Shown: positions 1 to 13,549, numbered from the stretch's first letter. The stretch is 64,000 bases of DNA from Psychrobacter sp. I-STPA6b (GCF_020662265.1 NZ_VEWM01000082.1:1-64000), one strand, 5' to 3'. A program made the numbers and translations. The notes: generated from the sequence alone by a model not told the origin.

Positions 1-103
1 GGAAGGCTAGCTTGGGAAATTGAGTTAGTGGATATTTGAAGTTGGGTGGAATTATTCAGAGATGGATAAAAACAACCAACTAAAAATAAAGATAAAAAAC
101 TTC

Positions 104-131
104 TTGACAGTGAGGGAGATTAGCGTATAAT
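104..131 (+). promoter_or_regulatory. rRNA operon promoter P1
   Basis: A perfect TTGACA (104-109) and a perfect TATAAT (126-131) are separated by 16 bp. This is a consensus sigma-70 promoter about 470 bp before the 16S gene, as expected for rrn P1. Nothing recognisable lies in bases 1-103. Confidence 0.88.
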
Positions 132-235
132 ACGCACCTCATCGGGACGAGCTAAACACTTTAATGAAACAATTGATTAATTGTTGAATGGAAGGGTTTA
201 GATTGAAACGAAGAAAAAAAGAATTGAAAAAAAGC

Positions 236-263
236 TTGACAGATATTAAAAACATGATATACT
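236..263 (+). promoter_or_regulatory. rRNA operon promoter P2
   Basis: TTGACA (236-241) and TATACT (258-263) are separated by 16 bp, forming a second near-consensus sigma-70 promoter in tandem with the one at 104-131. Tandem P1/P2 promoters are usual for bacterial rrn operons. Confidence 0.82.
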
Positions 264-337
264 GGATGGCTCACTAAGCAAGATAAACACTCAAATATGA
301 GTAACTTCAAATTGAAGGCTATCTTAGTTTAGATATA

Positions 338-362
338 ACATACAATGGAAGACATTGTATGT
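338..362 (+). other. hairpin in rRNA leader
   Basis: A perfect 10-bp inverted repeat (ACATACAATG 338-347, CATTGTATGT 353-362) with a 5-nt loop lies in the transcribed leader, downstream of P2. It may be the boxB-type stem of the antitermination region or a processing structure. Its role is inferred only from position. Confidence 0.55.
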
Positions 363-377
363 CAACTATTTAAAAGC

Positions 378-396
378 AAACTAAAGAACAACTTGT
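378..396 (+). other. 5' half of 16S processing stalk
   Basis: These 19 bases are a perfect reverse complement of 2168-2186, just after the 16S gene. Pairing of the two would loop out the whole 16S RNA and make the RNase III-type processing stalk known from rRNA operons. Confidence 0.75.
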
Positions 397-464
397 GTGG
401 ATTTTTGCTGACACAGAATGTTAATGAATTAAAGTTGGTCAAAGACTAACTATAAAAAGATTAT

Positions 465-474
465 CATTCTTTAA
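465..474 (+). promoter_or_regulatory. boxA-like antitermination site
   Basis: CATTCTTTAA shares the core TCTTTAA with the boxA consensus TGCTCTTTAA and lies in the rRNA leader, where NusB/S10 boxA sites are expected. A second similar stretch (TGTTCTTTAG, about 2174-2183) lies after the 16S gene. The match is partial, so this is tentative. Confidence 0.4.
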
Positions 475-603
475 GGCAAGAAAACTCAAAAGTTAATTCA
501 TTACGAACATACGAATGAGCAATAAAATGCCAGTAGTCGAAAGACTATACGATTAAAGAATGAGCCAAGATTAGGAATCATCTTAAAAGATTCCAAGAAG
601 ATT

Positions 604-2137
<1,534 letters not shown>

Positions 2138-2198
2138 AAAACGACATTCGGTCAGCAAGAATTCACAACAAGTTGTTCTTTAGTTTAAGCTAAGCTCG

Positions 2199-2275
2199 GG
2201 GTCTGTAGCTCAGTTGGTTAGAGCACCGTGTTGATAACGCGGGGGTCATAAGTTCAAGTCTTATCAGACCCACCA
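2199..2275 (+). tRNA. ileT: tRNA-Ile (GAT)
   Basis: This folds as a 77-nt cloverleaf. The acceptor stem is GGGTCTG/CAGACCC, the anticodon loop TTGATAA has anticodon GAT, the T loop is TTCAAGT, and CCA is encoded. It lies between 16S and 23S together with tRNA-Ala, the common spacer arrangement. Confidence 0.96.
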
Positions 2276-2284
2276 AATAACTAC

Positions 2285-2360
2285 GGGGCCATAGCTCAGT
2301 TGGTAGAGCGCCTGCCTTGCACGCAGGAGGTCAGGAGTTCGACTCTCCTTGGCTCCACCA
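2285..2360 (+). tRNA. alaT: tRNA-Ala (TGC)
   Basis: 76-nt cloverleaf with acceptor stem GGGGCCA/TGGCTCC, anticodon loop CTTGCAC (anticodon TGC), T loop TTCGACT and encoded CCA. It follows tRNA-Ile by 9 nt in the 16S-23S spacer. Confidence 0.97.
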
Positions 2361-2658
2361 TGATATAGAGTGAAGCGAAAGCAGAACAAAGTAATTTTAT
2401 ATATAGATTATTTTCTTCTGTTTTATACAGATGATAATGACCTGACGAAGGCATTATGATTATTTAAAAACATAGATATGAGTCTGGGTTAAGTTATATA
2501 TACACAATATATAATTTAACCTGATAATCAACCTTTAATGACATCAGTTGTTATCCCAAGGGTTGGTTATCGAAAGTAAAGAGAACTGAATCAAGCGTAA
2601 ACATAGGTGATATCGTTATCATTACTACATAGAATCCTAAGACTAATTGGGGTTGTAT
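2361..2658 (+). other. 16S-23S spacer with 23S processing stalk
   Basis: About 300 nt without a gene. The end of the spacer (about 2645-2665, AATTGGGGTTGTATGGTCAAG) pairs with the sequence at and after the 23S 3' end (about 5504-5526) with one bulge. A further 10-bp block ATCGTTATCA (about 2612-2621) pairs with TGATAACGAT at about 5546-5555. Together these form the 23S processing stem. Confidence 0.65.
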
Positions 2659-5511
<2,853 letters not shown>

Positions 5512-5630
5512 TACAACACCCAATTGGTTTTGTATAAACAAGTCTTGATAACGATTTTATATCATCCGATTTTACTTAGCTTGATTTAGCTTAATATATT
5601 TAACACTTTAGACTCATATCTAACCCCCTT

Positions 5631-5745
5631 TGCTGACGACAATAGCAAGATGGAACCACCTGATCCCTTCCCGAACTCAGAAGTGAAACATCTTAGCGCC
5701 AATGGTAGTGTGGTTCGCCCATGTGAGAGTAGGTCATCGTCAGCT
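5631..5745 (+). rRNA. rrf: 5S ribosomal RNA
   Basis: About 115 nt with the complementary ends GCTGACGAC and GTCGTC-like/GTCAGC. The conserved CCGAACTCAGAAGTGAAAC core (loops B/C) is present. It closes the rrn operon and is followed after 10 nt by a strong terminator. Confidence 0.95.
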
Positions 5746-5755
5746 CCCTATACCT

Positions 5756-5793
5756 AAAGCCCCCTTTAACATTCGTTAATGGGGGCTTTTTAT
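5756..5793 (+). terminator. rRNA operon terminator
   Basis: AAAGCCCCC-TTTAAC pairs with GTTAA-T-GGGGGCTTT around a tetraloop-like ATTC, then runs into TTTTTATT. This GC-rich stem with a T-tract ends the rrn transcript. Confidence 0.9.
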
Positions 5794-5925
5794 TGTGCCC
5801 TCAATTTATCAGACGATTTACAATTATTGTGTTTACCGTACAATTTCACCTTCTTTTCTACGTAGTTGCTCTATGATATTTGTTTTAAACTAATCCCAAT
5901 AATAGATTATTAAGGTTTAAAGAAT

Positions 5926-6576
5926 ATGCGAGTTATAGAAGCTATCGAGAAATGGGATATTGTTATAGGAACAGAGATTGAAGTGAGTGGTATAGCTGAA
6001 ATCTCTGGTTGTATGTCTGTTATATATGATCATATCAATAAAAAGAGAATCAGTGACCCTATTATGCCGGGGATTTTGGTTCATGGTGATCAACTAGCAA
6101 CTTTAGTACAGTCATTGCCTAATCCACTGCCTGGTAAGGCTGGGTCAGAAATTTTATATATTGTTAAAGTTCGTATATTAGGAATAGTTGCTAATACAGG
6201 ATATACTTTCGCACCTTTGAAGTTTGGGCATATCTATAAAATTGAGTTTGATGATGAATATATCGGTCTGCAAAGTCTGATTGTCAATGAGCGTCTTAAG
6301 GATATTGTATTTACAATAGATAGGAAATTAACCACTCAGGAAGTAAAAAGATTTAAATATTATTTTCCTACTTTTATAAATATGGTTGAGTTAAAAAAAC
6401 ATCTAGAAAGTGGTCAGTCTTTAGTCCTTGTTAGTCGTGTATTAGAATCTGAGCTTTTAGAGCATGTACAGTTTTTAGAAAGGCTTGATATTAAGTTTGA
6501 GTTGAATGACTCACCTATTGAAATGGTTTTTGGGGTATGCCGTAGTGTGGTAAAGGTACAGCATTTAGTAGGTTGA
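5926..6576 (+). CDS. hypothetical protein, 216 aa
   Basis: I do not recognise this protein. It is a single uninterrupted frame with an ATG preceded by a weak purine-rich stretch (AAGGTTTAAAGA). It has no signal peptide or membrane segment and looks soluble. The N-terminal half (about 1-105) has short hydrophobic strands and a PLPGKAGSE-FAPLKFG pattern that could be a beta-barrel domain; the C-terminal half is mixed alpha/beta and Lys/Glu-rich. It lies between the rrn terminator and the 3' end of the opposing uvrC, 8 nt from the latter's stop, so it is a single-gene transcript. Codon use is more AT-rich than in its neighbours, which could mean accessory origin. Function unknown. Confidence 0.72.
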   Translation: MRVIEAIEKWDIVIGTEIEVSGIAEISGCMSVIYDHINKKRISDPIMPGILVHGDQLATLVQSLPNPLPGKAGSEILYIVKVRILGIVANTGYTFAPLKFGHIYKIEFDDEYIGLQSLIVNERLKDIVFTIDRKLTTQEVKRFKYYFPTFINMVELKKHLESGQSLVLVSRVLESELLEHVQFLERLDIKFELNDSPIEMVFGVCRSVVKVQHLVG

Positions 6577-6584
6577 TTAAGCCA

Positions 6585-8423
6585 TCACTCATGCAACACC
6601 TTATAAATCGTTTTTGCCAATACATCGCCAATACCTTTTACCCCTGCAAGCTCTTGTTGTGATGCGCCTAACAGTTGTTGTAATCCACCAAAGTGATTAA
6701 GCAGTTCCCGTCGTCTTTTTTCACCAAGTCCGGGTATGACTTCTAAGACAGAAGAGGAGCGACGTTTGTCACGTTTTTTGCGGTGTGCGGTAATGGCAAA
6801 GCGGTGTGCTTCATCACGTATGTGCATAATCAGATGCAGGGCTTTGCTATCCATGGGTAAATCTAACGGCTCATGGTTGATAAAGTGCAATACTTCTAAT
6901 CCTGCTTTGCGTCCTTCTCCCTTAGCAACCCCAATTAATAAAGTATCTTCTAAGATTCCTAACTCTGTTAATACTTCTTTTGCCATATTAAGTTGCCCTT
7001 TACCACCATCAATTAGCAATATATCGGGTAGTGGCTGTTTTTTATACCGCCGAGTAAGGGCTTGTTTCATCGCAGCATAATCATCACCACCTTGGATGTC
7101 ATGAATGGCATATTGTCGATAGTCACGTTTGCGTGCGCCACCTTGGTCAAAGACAACACAACTGGCAATGGTTGCTTCTCCCATGGTATGCGAAATATCA
7201 AAACATTCTATACGGTCAATGGCTCTATCAGTAATGGGGGCTAAGGTTTGTTTTAGTGCACTAAAGCGAGATTGTAGCTCTAAATAATCACCAAGTTTGG
7301 TTTTCAATGCATTATTGGCATTGAGCTTGGCAAGCTCCAACCATTCAGCACGTTGCTCACGTACATTGGTTTTAATGTTAACTTTACTATCAAAATGGCT
7401 AATCAGAGCTTCTTGGATAGCCTCTTGATCACTGAGCTCATGACTAATAATAATCTCGGGGGGTAAGTCATCGGTGACTTGGAAATAAAATGAGGTGACA
7501 AAAGCAGATAGATTTTCTGCTAGTGGCTCACTACTATCGACATCAGGAAAGTAGTTTTTGCCACCCAATACTCGCCCACCACGTACCGTAAGAACATTGA
7601 TACAGGTAATCCCTGCTTGACTGGCTATAGCAATAACATCAGCTTCTCCTTTGACGGTATAGACGGCTTGTTTTGCCTGTACTTCTCGGAGCATGGCGAG
7701 TTGGTCACGATAAAATGCAGCCTGTTCGAAGTTGAGTGCTTCAGCGGCAGTTTCCATTTTTTCTATCAGGGTTTGGTGAATGTCACTAGAGTCACCTTTT
7801 AGAAAACGGATGGTGTTATTGACATCTTCTGCATAGTCTTCTGGAGATACTAAACCGACACAAGGAGCGCGACAACGTTTGATTTGATATTCAAGACAAG
7901 GACGTTTGCGTTGTCGAAAAAAGGTGTTGCTACATTGACGCATTTGAAACATTTTTTGCATCAATACTAAAGTTTCTTTAGCTGCATGTGCAGAAGGATA
8001 AGGACCAAAGAAGCGTCCTTTTTGATGATTGCCTTTGCCACGACCATATGCCAAACGTGGATAGGGTGTATCTGCTGAGATAAAAATATATAGGTAAGAT
8101 TTGCCGTCTCTTAAAACAACATTATAAGGTGGTCGGTATTCTTTAATAAGGTTTTGTTCAAGAAGTAAGGCTTCTGTTTCTGAGCGAGTGATGATGGTTT
8201 CAATATTATCAATACGAGCTACCAAAGCCCGTGTTTTTGGGTGTTCTATGGTTTTTGCAAAGTAGCTATTTACTCTGTTTTTTAAAGATTTTGCTTTGCC
8301 AACATATAGTATTTCTTCATTTTTGCCTAACATCTTATAAACACCGGGTAAGTTGGGAAGGCGTTTGATAAGATGGTTTAGCCGAGTAGCTCTGTCTTCT
8401 TGTGAGGTATTAGCTTTAGACAT
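6585..8423 (-). CDS. uvrC: UvrABC excinuclease subunit C
   Basis: 612 aa, the usual family length. UvrC makes the two incisions flanking bulky DNA lesions in nucleotide excision repair, working with UvrB and UvrA. Visible parts in order: GIY-YIG nuclease (about 22-100, LPGVYKML and [14 protein letters not shown]), a Cys cluster ([13 protein letters not shown], about 175), a UVR/UvrB-binding helix (about 220-250, [13 protein letters not shown]), the RNase H-like second nuclease ([11 protein letters not shown], about 405) and C-terminal helix-hairpin-helix motifs ([14 protein letters not shown] and [13 protein letters not shown]). It starts at ATG on the minus strand with AGGTCACCTCCGCC-type sequence upstream. 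Not in an operon with uvrA or uvrB here. Confidence 0.97.
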   Translation of the reverse strand: MSKANTSQEDRATRLNHLIKRLPNLPGVYKMLGKNEEILYVGKAKSLKNRVNSYFAKTIEHPKTRALVARIDNIETIITRSETEALLLEQNLIKEYRPPYNVVLRDGKSYLYIFISADTPYPRLAYGRGKGNHQKGRFFGPYPSAHAAKETLVLMQKMFQMRQCSNTFFRQRKRPCLEYQIKRCRAPCVGLVSPEDYAEDVNNTIRFLKGDSSDIHQTLIEKMETAAEALNFEQAAFYRDQLAMLREVQAKQAVYTVKGEADVIAIASQAGITCINVLTVRGGRVLGGKNYFPDVDSSEPLAENLSAFVTSFYFQVTDDLPPEIIISHELSDQEAIQEALISHFDSKVNIKTNVREQRAEWLELAKLNANNALKTKLGDYLELQSRFSALKQTLAPITDRAIDRIECFDISHTMGEATIASCVVFDQGGARKRDYRQYAIHDIQGGDDYAAMKQALTRRYKKQPLPDILLIDGGKGQLNMAKEVLTELGILEDTLLIGVAKGEGRKAGLEVLHFINHEPLDLPMDSKALHLIMHIRDEAHRFAITAHRKKRDKRRSSSVLEVIPGLGEKRRRELLNHFGGLQQLLGASQQELAGVKGIGDVLAKTIYKVLHE

Positions 8424-8495
8424 GGCGGAGGTGACCTAAAATAAAATGAAGGTATAACAGTTATTTATGGGGTGAGCTTGTCTTTTTTGCAAGGG

Positions 8496-8537
8496 TAATA
8501 AAAATGCCCAATTATCCATTATGGGGAATAATTGGGC
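8496..8537 (-). terminator. terminator of the hydrolase gene
   Basis: GCCCAATTAT (8506-8515) and ATAATTGGGC (8528-8537) form a perfect 10-bp stem. Read on the minus strand it is followed by ATTTTTATT, so it ends the transcript from the gene at 8574-9314 before uvrC. Confidence 0.8.
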
Positions 8538-8573
8538 GAGTGAGGTATATAGATAATGGGACAGAAACGTGAA

Positions 8574-9314
8574 TTATGCTAAGTTGGTGCGCATAAATTC
8601 AATCATTTTATCCCAGCTTTGTTTGGCTGCTGTTTCGTTGTAACCTAAATCAACGCCATTTTCTTTGGCGCGTTGATCTGCGTTAGGGTTGGTAAAGCCA
8701 TGTTTTGCGTTATCATAAATATCAATGGTATAGCTGACATCAGCATTATCAAGCTCTTGTTTTAAGCCTTCAATGGCTTCTAGTGATACCATGCTGTCTT
8801 CACGTCCATGAGCAACTAAGACTTTGGCAGTAAATTTGCCTTTTTCAGCAGGTTGTTTTGGAGTAGGGTTGCCATGAAAGGTTGCTACTGCTTTAATTGG
8901 CATGCCTTCTCGTGCCATATCAAGCGCAATTTTGCCACCAAAACAGTAGCCTGCAATACCAATACGTGTTGCATCAACTGCCATTTGGTCACCAAAATCA
9001 TTGAGAATTTGACGACAACGTGCCATGAGCATGTCTTGATCAGAAAGGACTTGTTCCATCCATTCATTGGCTTGAGCAGCATCGGTAGTTAGTTTGCCTT
9101 CACCATAGACATCCATGGCAACAGCAGCAAAACCAGCTTCGGCAAGACGTTCTGTGACTTGGCGTGGATGTTCAACAACCCCCCACCATTCTGGAGCAAC
9201 TAAAATGCCTGCTACAGGGTTGTCATCGCTGGCACTTTCAGGTAATGCAACATAGCTTCTAAGTTCGATGCCATTATCGCTAATGCTAGGTAATTCATAG
9301 GTTTTAATACTCAT
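8574..9314 (-). CDS. dienelactone hydrolase family protein
   Basis: 246 aa alpha/beta hydrolase of the dienelactone hydrolase family. These enzymes open lactone or ester bonds with a Cys-Asp-His triad; the physiological substrate here cannot be told. The nucleophile motif GYCFGGK puts Cys at about 124. Asp in HGREDSM (about 172) and His in NAKHGFTNP (about 205) complete the triad. No signal peptide, so cytoplasmic. It stands alone with its own terminator at 8496-8537. There are no chlorocatechol pathway genes nearby, so a general carboxylic ester hydrolase role is more likely than aromatic degradation. Confidence 0.88.
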   Translation of the reverse strand: MSIKTYELPSISDNGIELRSYVALPESASDDNPVAGILVAPEWWGVVEHPRQVTERLAEAGFAAVAMDVYGEGKLTTDAAQANEWMEQVLSDQDMLMARCRQILNDFGDQMAVDATRIGIAGYCFGGKIALDMAREGMPIKAVATFHGNPTPKQPAEKGKFTAKVLVAHGREDSMVSLEAIEGLKQELDNADVSYTIDIYDNAKHGFTNPNADQRAKENGVDLGYNETAAKQSWDKMIEFMRTNLA

Positions 9315-9590
9315 ATTGTGATGTCCTTATGTTGTTGGTTTAAGATAAATTTTGTTTGTTGAATTTTACGATTTATTGAATATTCATCTCGTTAAGCCTA
9401 TATTTTCAAGGGGGACAGCTATGGCTCAATTGTCCTTACAAAGCTGAATACTCAATAAACCCCAACCATAACAGATAGTTGCCATCATTTCGGTTAAAAA
9501 AATGTGAACATAGCGATTGGTAAATATTGTTTGCAAAAATACATTATTATAGTCACTGATTATTTTATGATAGTGATGACAGTATTTACC

Positions 9591-10064
9591 ATGAAAAGTA
9601 AAGTGAGCCATAGAAAAATTCAAGCTTATGAAAAAAAGCTAACTGCCAAGATGGCTGAAATTAAACAGCGTATGCAACAAGAAAGTGAGCAAAGATATCT
9701 TGAAATGCATCAAGAGATGTTGGCATGTTTTGAAGCAGATATACAATCACTGAATGCAACTCAGGCAGAAGCTGATGAATTAAGAGCAGACTTAGAATCA
9801 GTGTACCAAAAAGGTTTACAAGACATCAGGCAAGATTATCAGCAAGACAGTCGTATATTGAAAGTTAGTGATGATGTGGTTATTAATCTTGATGAGATGG
9901 TCAAAAGACAAGCCATCATTGAGCTACAAGAGGAAGGGGCTGAGCCACCAAAACCAAGCATGATGAACTTGGTAATAGAGATTGTATCTGTGGGTATGAT
10001 AATTATTGGTATGTATGTCTTGATCAAATTTCTACCTTATATTTTTGAATGGTTAAATTTATAA
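9591..10064 (+). CDS. coiled-coil protein with C-terminal membrane anchor
   Basis: About 157 aa from ATG 9591. Residues about 5-85 are highly charged and rich in Lys, Glu and Gln, with heptad-like spacing, so a coiled coil is likely. Residues about 125-150 (LVIEIVSVGMIIIGMYVLIKFL) are one membrane segment near the C terminus, so it would be a tail-anchored inner membrane protein. The start is uncertain: the frame is open back to a GTG at 9504, and in-frame ATGs lie at 9567, 9576 and 9591; none has a clear ribosome site. I chose the last because the upstream residues are hydrophobic and unlike the rest. Only 6 nt separate it from the next gene, suggesting co-transcription. Function unknown. 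Confidence 0.65.
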   Translation: MKSKVSHRKIQAYEKKLTAKMAEIKQRMQQESEQRYLEMHQEMLACFEADIQSLNATQAEADELRADLESVYQKGLQDIRQDYQQDSRILKVSDDVVINLDEMVKRQAIIELQEEGAEPPKPSMMNLVIEIVSVGMIIIGMYVLIKFLPYIFEWLNL

Positions 10065-10070
10065 TTTTTT

Positions 10071-10688
10071 ATGACATTAAATTTACTTACTCAGCACCAT
10101 ACTAAAGGTGCAAGTAGTCAACAACAAACCAAACATTCCACTAGCCAGACTCAGTCAGCCAATATGCCGAATATAAATGAAAAACAGACCACATCTTCTG
10201 TACAAGAATGGACTTTTACTAATGAGTTGCGAGAGAATTTTTGGCAACATTATGATTTAACTGAGCTTACACAGGCTGAGTGGGAAGCGTTGTGTGATGG
10301 CTGTGGTGCTTGCTGTTTGGTGAAGTTTTTGGAGGAAGAGGATGAGCCAGATGCGGTGGAATATACAGATGTTGCCTGTCAGTTACTAGACTGTCAGACT
10401 GGGTATTGCTCTAATTATGAGCATCGCCAGCGCTTTGTGCCCGATTGTATCTCTCTGACAGTGGATAAGTTACAGGACATGTTATGGTTACCGCATAATT
10501 GTGCTTATAAGCGTTTGTTTTTGGGTCAACCACTGCCACAATGGCATTTGTTAATTACAAAAGATAAAAGACGAACTCGTCAGGGTATGAAAGCCTCTGG
10601 AGTGGGTGTTGCTGGACGCTGTATTAGTGAGACGGTGGTGAGTGAGGATATGCTTGAAGAGCGTATAGTACAGTGGGTATATCCGTGA
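10071..10688 (+). CDS. YcgN/UPF0260-like cysteine cluster protein
   Basis: 205 aa. Residues about 60-205 match the YcgN (UPF0260, CxxCxxCC) family, with FWQHYDLTELTQAEWEALCDGCGACCL and further conserved Cys in ACQLLDCQTGYCSNY, VPDC and LPHNCAY. The Cys pattern suggests metal or iron-sulfur binding, but the biochemical role of the family is not established. The N-terminal 45 residues (Gln/Thr/Ser-rich) exceed the usual family length of about 150, so a later start (for instance the Met of MPNINEK, near 10161) is possible. It follows the membrane-anchored coiled-coil gene by 6 nt. Confidence 0.82.
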   Translation: MTLNLLTQHHTKGASSQQQTKHSTSQTQSANMPNINEKQTTSSVQEWTFTNELRENFWQHYDLTELTQAEWEALCDGCGACCLVKFLEEEDEPDAVEYTDVACQLLDCQTGYCSNYEHRQRFVPDCISLTVDKLQDMLWLPHNCAYKRLFLGQPLPQWHLLITKDKRRTRQGMKASGVGVAGRCISETVVSEDMLEERIVQWVYP

Positions 10689-10815
10689 TTTTGGATAAAT
10701 ATTGTTCAAGAAACACACGGATAATACAAATTGCTGAAATTTGGCGTTGAATGTCAGTGGGTCATGGGATAAAGTGAGAACAAATTAGTCACATACGAGG
10801 TTAACTTACCCTACC

Positions 10816-11685
10816 ATGTCGGACGACAATCCAAGCTCGAGTAGTTGGTCTATGCGCGGTCTTAAGCGCTGGCTACAAGCGGCTCCAGAAACCCGTGATG
10901 AATTGATTCGTTTGGTTCATGATTCACGGCAGTTTTTAGAGCCAGATACTGTAGATATGCTAGAGGGTGTTTTAGATTTGCCCGCGACGCAAGTACGGGA
11001 GATTATGACACCACGCCCACAAGTTGTGGGTATTCATGAGAGTGATAGTTTGGATGATATTTTAGATGTCATTTTGGAGACGACGCACTCTCGCTATCCT
11101 GTTTTTGATAGCCAAGATGATGATGCCGTTATTGGTATTTTATTGGCAAAAGATTTGATTCCTATTTTGGTTGCGATGCGTCGAGACCAGAGTAATACGG
11201 TTGGATTACGCATTAAAGATTTGGTGCGTCAGCCTTTATATATTAATGAGACGGCTCGTTCTGATACGTTATTACGCTCACTACAGCGTACACAAGTACA
11301 TATGGCGGTAGTGATTGATGAGTTTGGAAATATGGTCGGTGTGGTGACCATGGAAGACTTACTCGAAGAAATTGTTGGCGATATTGTTGATGAGCATGAT
11401 GACTTTGATGAGGATAGCGACGTTAATAATATCGTTGAGCATCCAACTAAGCCTAATACATGGATTGTTCAAGCATCTACATTGATTGAAGATTGTAATG
11501 AGAGACTACATACCAGCTTCGATGATGCAGAAGTGGATACCATGGGTGGTTTGGTGATGCAGACATTGGGTCATGTTGGTGATTTACAAGGTCAGGAAGT
11601 AGAGATTGATAACTGGCGGATAAAGGTTCTCGATGTTGATGGGCGCTTTATTAAAGAGCTTGAGTTGACTTTGATGGATGTTTAG
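10816..11685 (+). CDS. corC: CorC/HlyC family CBS-domain protein
   Basis: 289 aa. CorC-type proteins affect Mg2+/Co2+ efflux. Here the soluble form is present: no DUF21 membrane domain, two CBS domains (about 65-190, starting at the conserved VREIMTPRPQVVGI) and a C-terminal CorC_HlyC transporter-associated domain (about 205-285, WIVQASTLIEDCNERL to RIKVLDVDGRFIKELEL). Length and order fit E. coli CorC. It lies directly upstream of lnt, the conserved corC-lnt neighbourhood of gammaproteobacteria, but a terminator and an apparent promoter lie between the two, so they may be separate transcripts. Confidence 0.93.
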   Translation: MSDDNPSSSSWSMRGLKRWLQAAPETRDELIRLVHDSRQFLEPDTVDMLEGVLDLPATQVREIMTPRPQVVGIHESDSLDDILDVILETTHSRYPVFDSQDDDAVIGILLAKDLIPILVAMRRDQSNTVGLRIKDLVRQPLYINETARSDTLLRSLQRTQVHMAVVIDEFGNMVGVVTMEDLLEEIVGDIVDEHDDFDEDSDVNNIVEHPTKPNTWIVQASTLIEDCNERLHTSFDDAEVDTMGGLVMQTLGHVGDLQGQEVEIDNWRIKVLDVDGRFIKELELTLMDV

Positions 11686-11740
11686 TTTGTGCGTTTTTTA
11701 TCGTTGCTTATTATCTATCAGTAGATAGATAAGTACTTTT

Positions 11741-11772
11741 GCTCCAGTTGAATATAAACTGGGGCATTTTTT
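11741..11772 (+). terminator. terminator after corC
   Basis: GCTCCAGTT (11741-11749) pairs with AACTGGGGC (11757-11765) with one G-T pair, followed by ATTTTTTG. This is a typical intrinsic terminator between corC and lnt. Confidence 0.82.
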
Positions 11773-11817
11773 GTGTCTACCTTTTATGTCTATGCTTTAG
11801 TATTTTTTGTTTAACGT

Positions 11818-11826
11818 TGGTATGAT
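11818..11826 (+). promoter_or_regulatory. extended -10 promoter before lnt
   Basis: TGG-TATGAT gives an extended -10 element (TGn before the hexamer) about 33 bp before the lnt start. No good -35 is visible. Its place after the corC terminator supports separate transcription of lnt. Confidence 0.45.
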
Positions 11827-11858
11827 ACGCAAGTTTATTATATTTGGCTGGAATTATT

Positions 11859-13457
11859 ATGCGTCCTTCTACCCATTATTTACAGTCCCGATTATCAGCA
11901 GAGCGCAAGGCATCTAGCTGGTTATTATGGAACAATTTACCTTTTGGGGTACGTTTGTTGCTGGCGTGGTTGGCAGGGGCAATGTTTATGTTATCGTTGT
12001 CGCCTTATGGATATTGGGTGCTGGCGATTATCTCTCCTGCAATCTTATATGCCTTGCTTTTGTCAAAGCTTTCAGGAAAGCAGGCATTTGTTTTAGGTGA
12101 AGCCTATGGTATGGGGTTGTGGTGTGTGGGTGCATTTTGGCTATATACTTCTATCCATGATTATGGTGATACACCAGCTTGGTTGTCTCTATTAGCCATT
12201 GCGGTAATGGGTCTTGGGATGGGGCTGTTTCATGCCGTGCTGGCTTGGGTGTTTAATCGCTTTTTAGGCAAGCAACCTTTGGCATTTGCGTCACTGTGGG
12301 TGGTGCAAGAGTGGTTAAAGACGTGGTTGTTTACAGGGTTTCCGTGGCTGTTTGTGGGTTATGCGTTTACAGAGCAGTATTGGCTATCTTCTTTGGCACC
12401 TGTGGCTGGCGTATTTGCTGTTTCTTTTGTGGTGGTGTTGTTATCTGCCAGTATTGTAGAGATATTTCGTCACCGAGTTGGCTACTTGTTGCTGAGTGTG
12501 GTTATTTTGCTAGGTAGTACGGCATTGTGGTTTGTGAATCCACAATGGACACAGGCAAAAGATGAGCCCCCATTGACAGTATCCTTAATTCAAGGAAATA
12601 TTCCTCAAGATTTAAAATGGCTAACTGAGTATCAGTTTGAGACACTGAAGATATATGCTGAGCTGACCCGTAGTGAGTGGGGGCAAGATATTGTGGTTTG
12701 GCCTGAATCATCTATTCCTATGTTTCAGACGCAGGCTTGGGGTTTTATTAATGAGATGGTAAAAATTGCCAAGTCTACAAATACGACATGGGTAACAGGT
12801 ATTCCATTTAAGGATGAGGCTGCTTTTGATCCACAAAAAGATAAGTATCCACCATTTTATAACAGTGTAATTGCGCTAGGTGCACAGGCTGATGGGTTGT
12901 ATAAAAAACAACGCTTAGTTCCTTTTGGTGAGTATATTCCTTTTGAAGGTGCGCTAGATTTATTCCCCAATTTGGCCGGTAGTCAAGAAATTCTAAGTTA
13001 TAGCCGAGGCACAGATAAACAGTCACCATTACAAGTTCGTGGGCATCATCTGGGTGCAGCTATTTGCTATGAGGTTGCTTATCCAGATACAACACGTCGT
13101 AATGCGCAGAATACCGATTTTTTATTGACCATTTCAAATGACGCATGGTTTGGTACGTCGGCTGGTCCATTACAACATTTGCAGATGGTACAGATGCGGG
13201 CATTAGAGACAGGGCGTTGGTTTATACGAGCAACAAATACAGGTGTCACCGCTATTATTGATGATAAGGGGCGTATTGTTGCACAAGCGCCACAGTTTAA
13301 ACGTACAGTGTTGCGCGGTGAGCTACAGGCACGAACAGGCATGACACCTTTTGTACGTTTTGGTAGTTATCCAATATTGTTTATTGTTAGTATTTTACTG
13401 TTTTTGAGCTATTTAGGTCATCGTTTGGCACGACCTTCGACTCGTAGAAATTCATAG
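11859..13457 (+). CDS. lnt: apolipoprotein N-acyltransferase
   Basis: 532 aa from ATG 11859 (GGA ribosome site 8-10 nt upstream; the in-frame TTG 15 nt earlier is less likely). Lnt adds the third acyl chain to the N-terminal Cys of lipoproteins in the inner membrane, the last step after Lgt and LspA. The N-terminal half (about 20-215) has several membrane segments; the C-terminal half is a nitrilase-like domain with the Glu-Lys-Cys triad visible in VVWPESSIP, YKKQRLVPFGEY and GAAICYEVAYPD. Slightly longer than the E. coli enzyme (512 aa). lgt also occurs in this window (22291-23187). Confidence 0.96.
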   Translation: MRPSTHYLQSRLSAERKASSWLLWNNLPFGVRLLLAWLAGAMFMLSLSPYGYWVLAIISPAILYALLLSKLSGKQAFVLGEAYGMGLWCVGAFWLYTSIHDYGDTPAWLSLLAIAVMGLGMGLFHAVLAWVFNRFLGKQPLAFASLWVVQEWLKTWLFTGFPWLFVGYAFTEQYWLSSLAPVAGVFAVSFVVVLLSASIVEIFRHRVGYLLLSVVILLGSTALWFVNPQWTQAKDEPPLTVSLIQGNIPQDLKWLTEYQFETLKIYAELTRSEWGQDIVVWPESSIPMFQTQAWGFINEMVKIAKSTNTTWVTGIPFKDEAAFDPQKDKYPPFYNSVIALGAQADGLYKKQRLVPFGEYIPFEGALDLFPNLAGSQEILSYSRGTDKQSPLQVRGHHLGAAICYEVAYPDTTRRNAQNTDFLLTISNDAWFGTSAGPLQHLQMVQMRALETGRWFIRATNTGVTAIIDDKGRIVAQAPQFKRTVLRGELQARTGMTPFVRFGSYPILFIVSILLFLSYLGHRLARPSTRRNS

Positions 13458-13499
13458 AAAATAAATGTGGTTGATTTGCTATATTCGGGGTGTTTAATA

Positions 13500-13521
13500 C
13501 CCTAAAAAACTTAGGGGTTTT
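13500..13521 (+). terminator. weak terminator after lnt
   Basis: CCCTAA (13500-13505) pairs with TTAGGG (13511-13516), a short stem followed by GTTTTC. The stem is weak and the T run short, so termination is only probable. Confidence 0.5.
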
Positions 13522-13549
13522 CACAAAGTAGCAAAAATTGGTATATAAT
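13520..13549 (+). promoter_or_regulatory. sigma-70 promoter before the acidic membrane protein
   Basis: TATAAT (13544-13549) lies 18 bp after TTCACA (13520-13525) and about 110 bp before the gene at 13660. The -10 is perfect and the -35 moderate. Confidence 0.5.
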
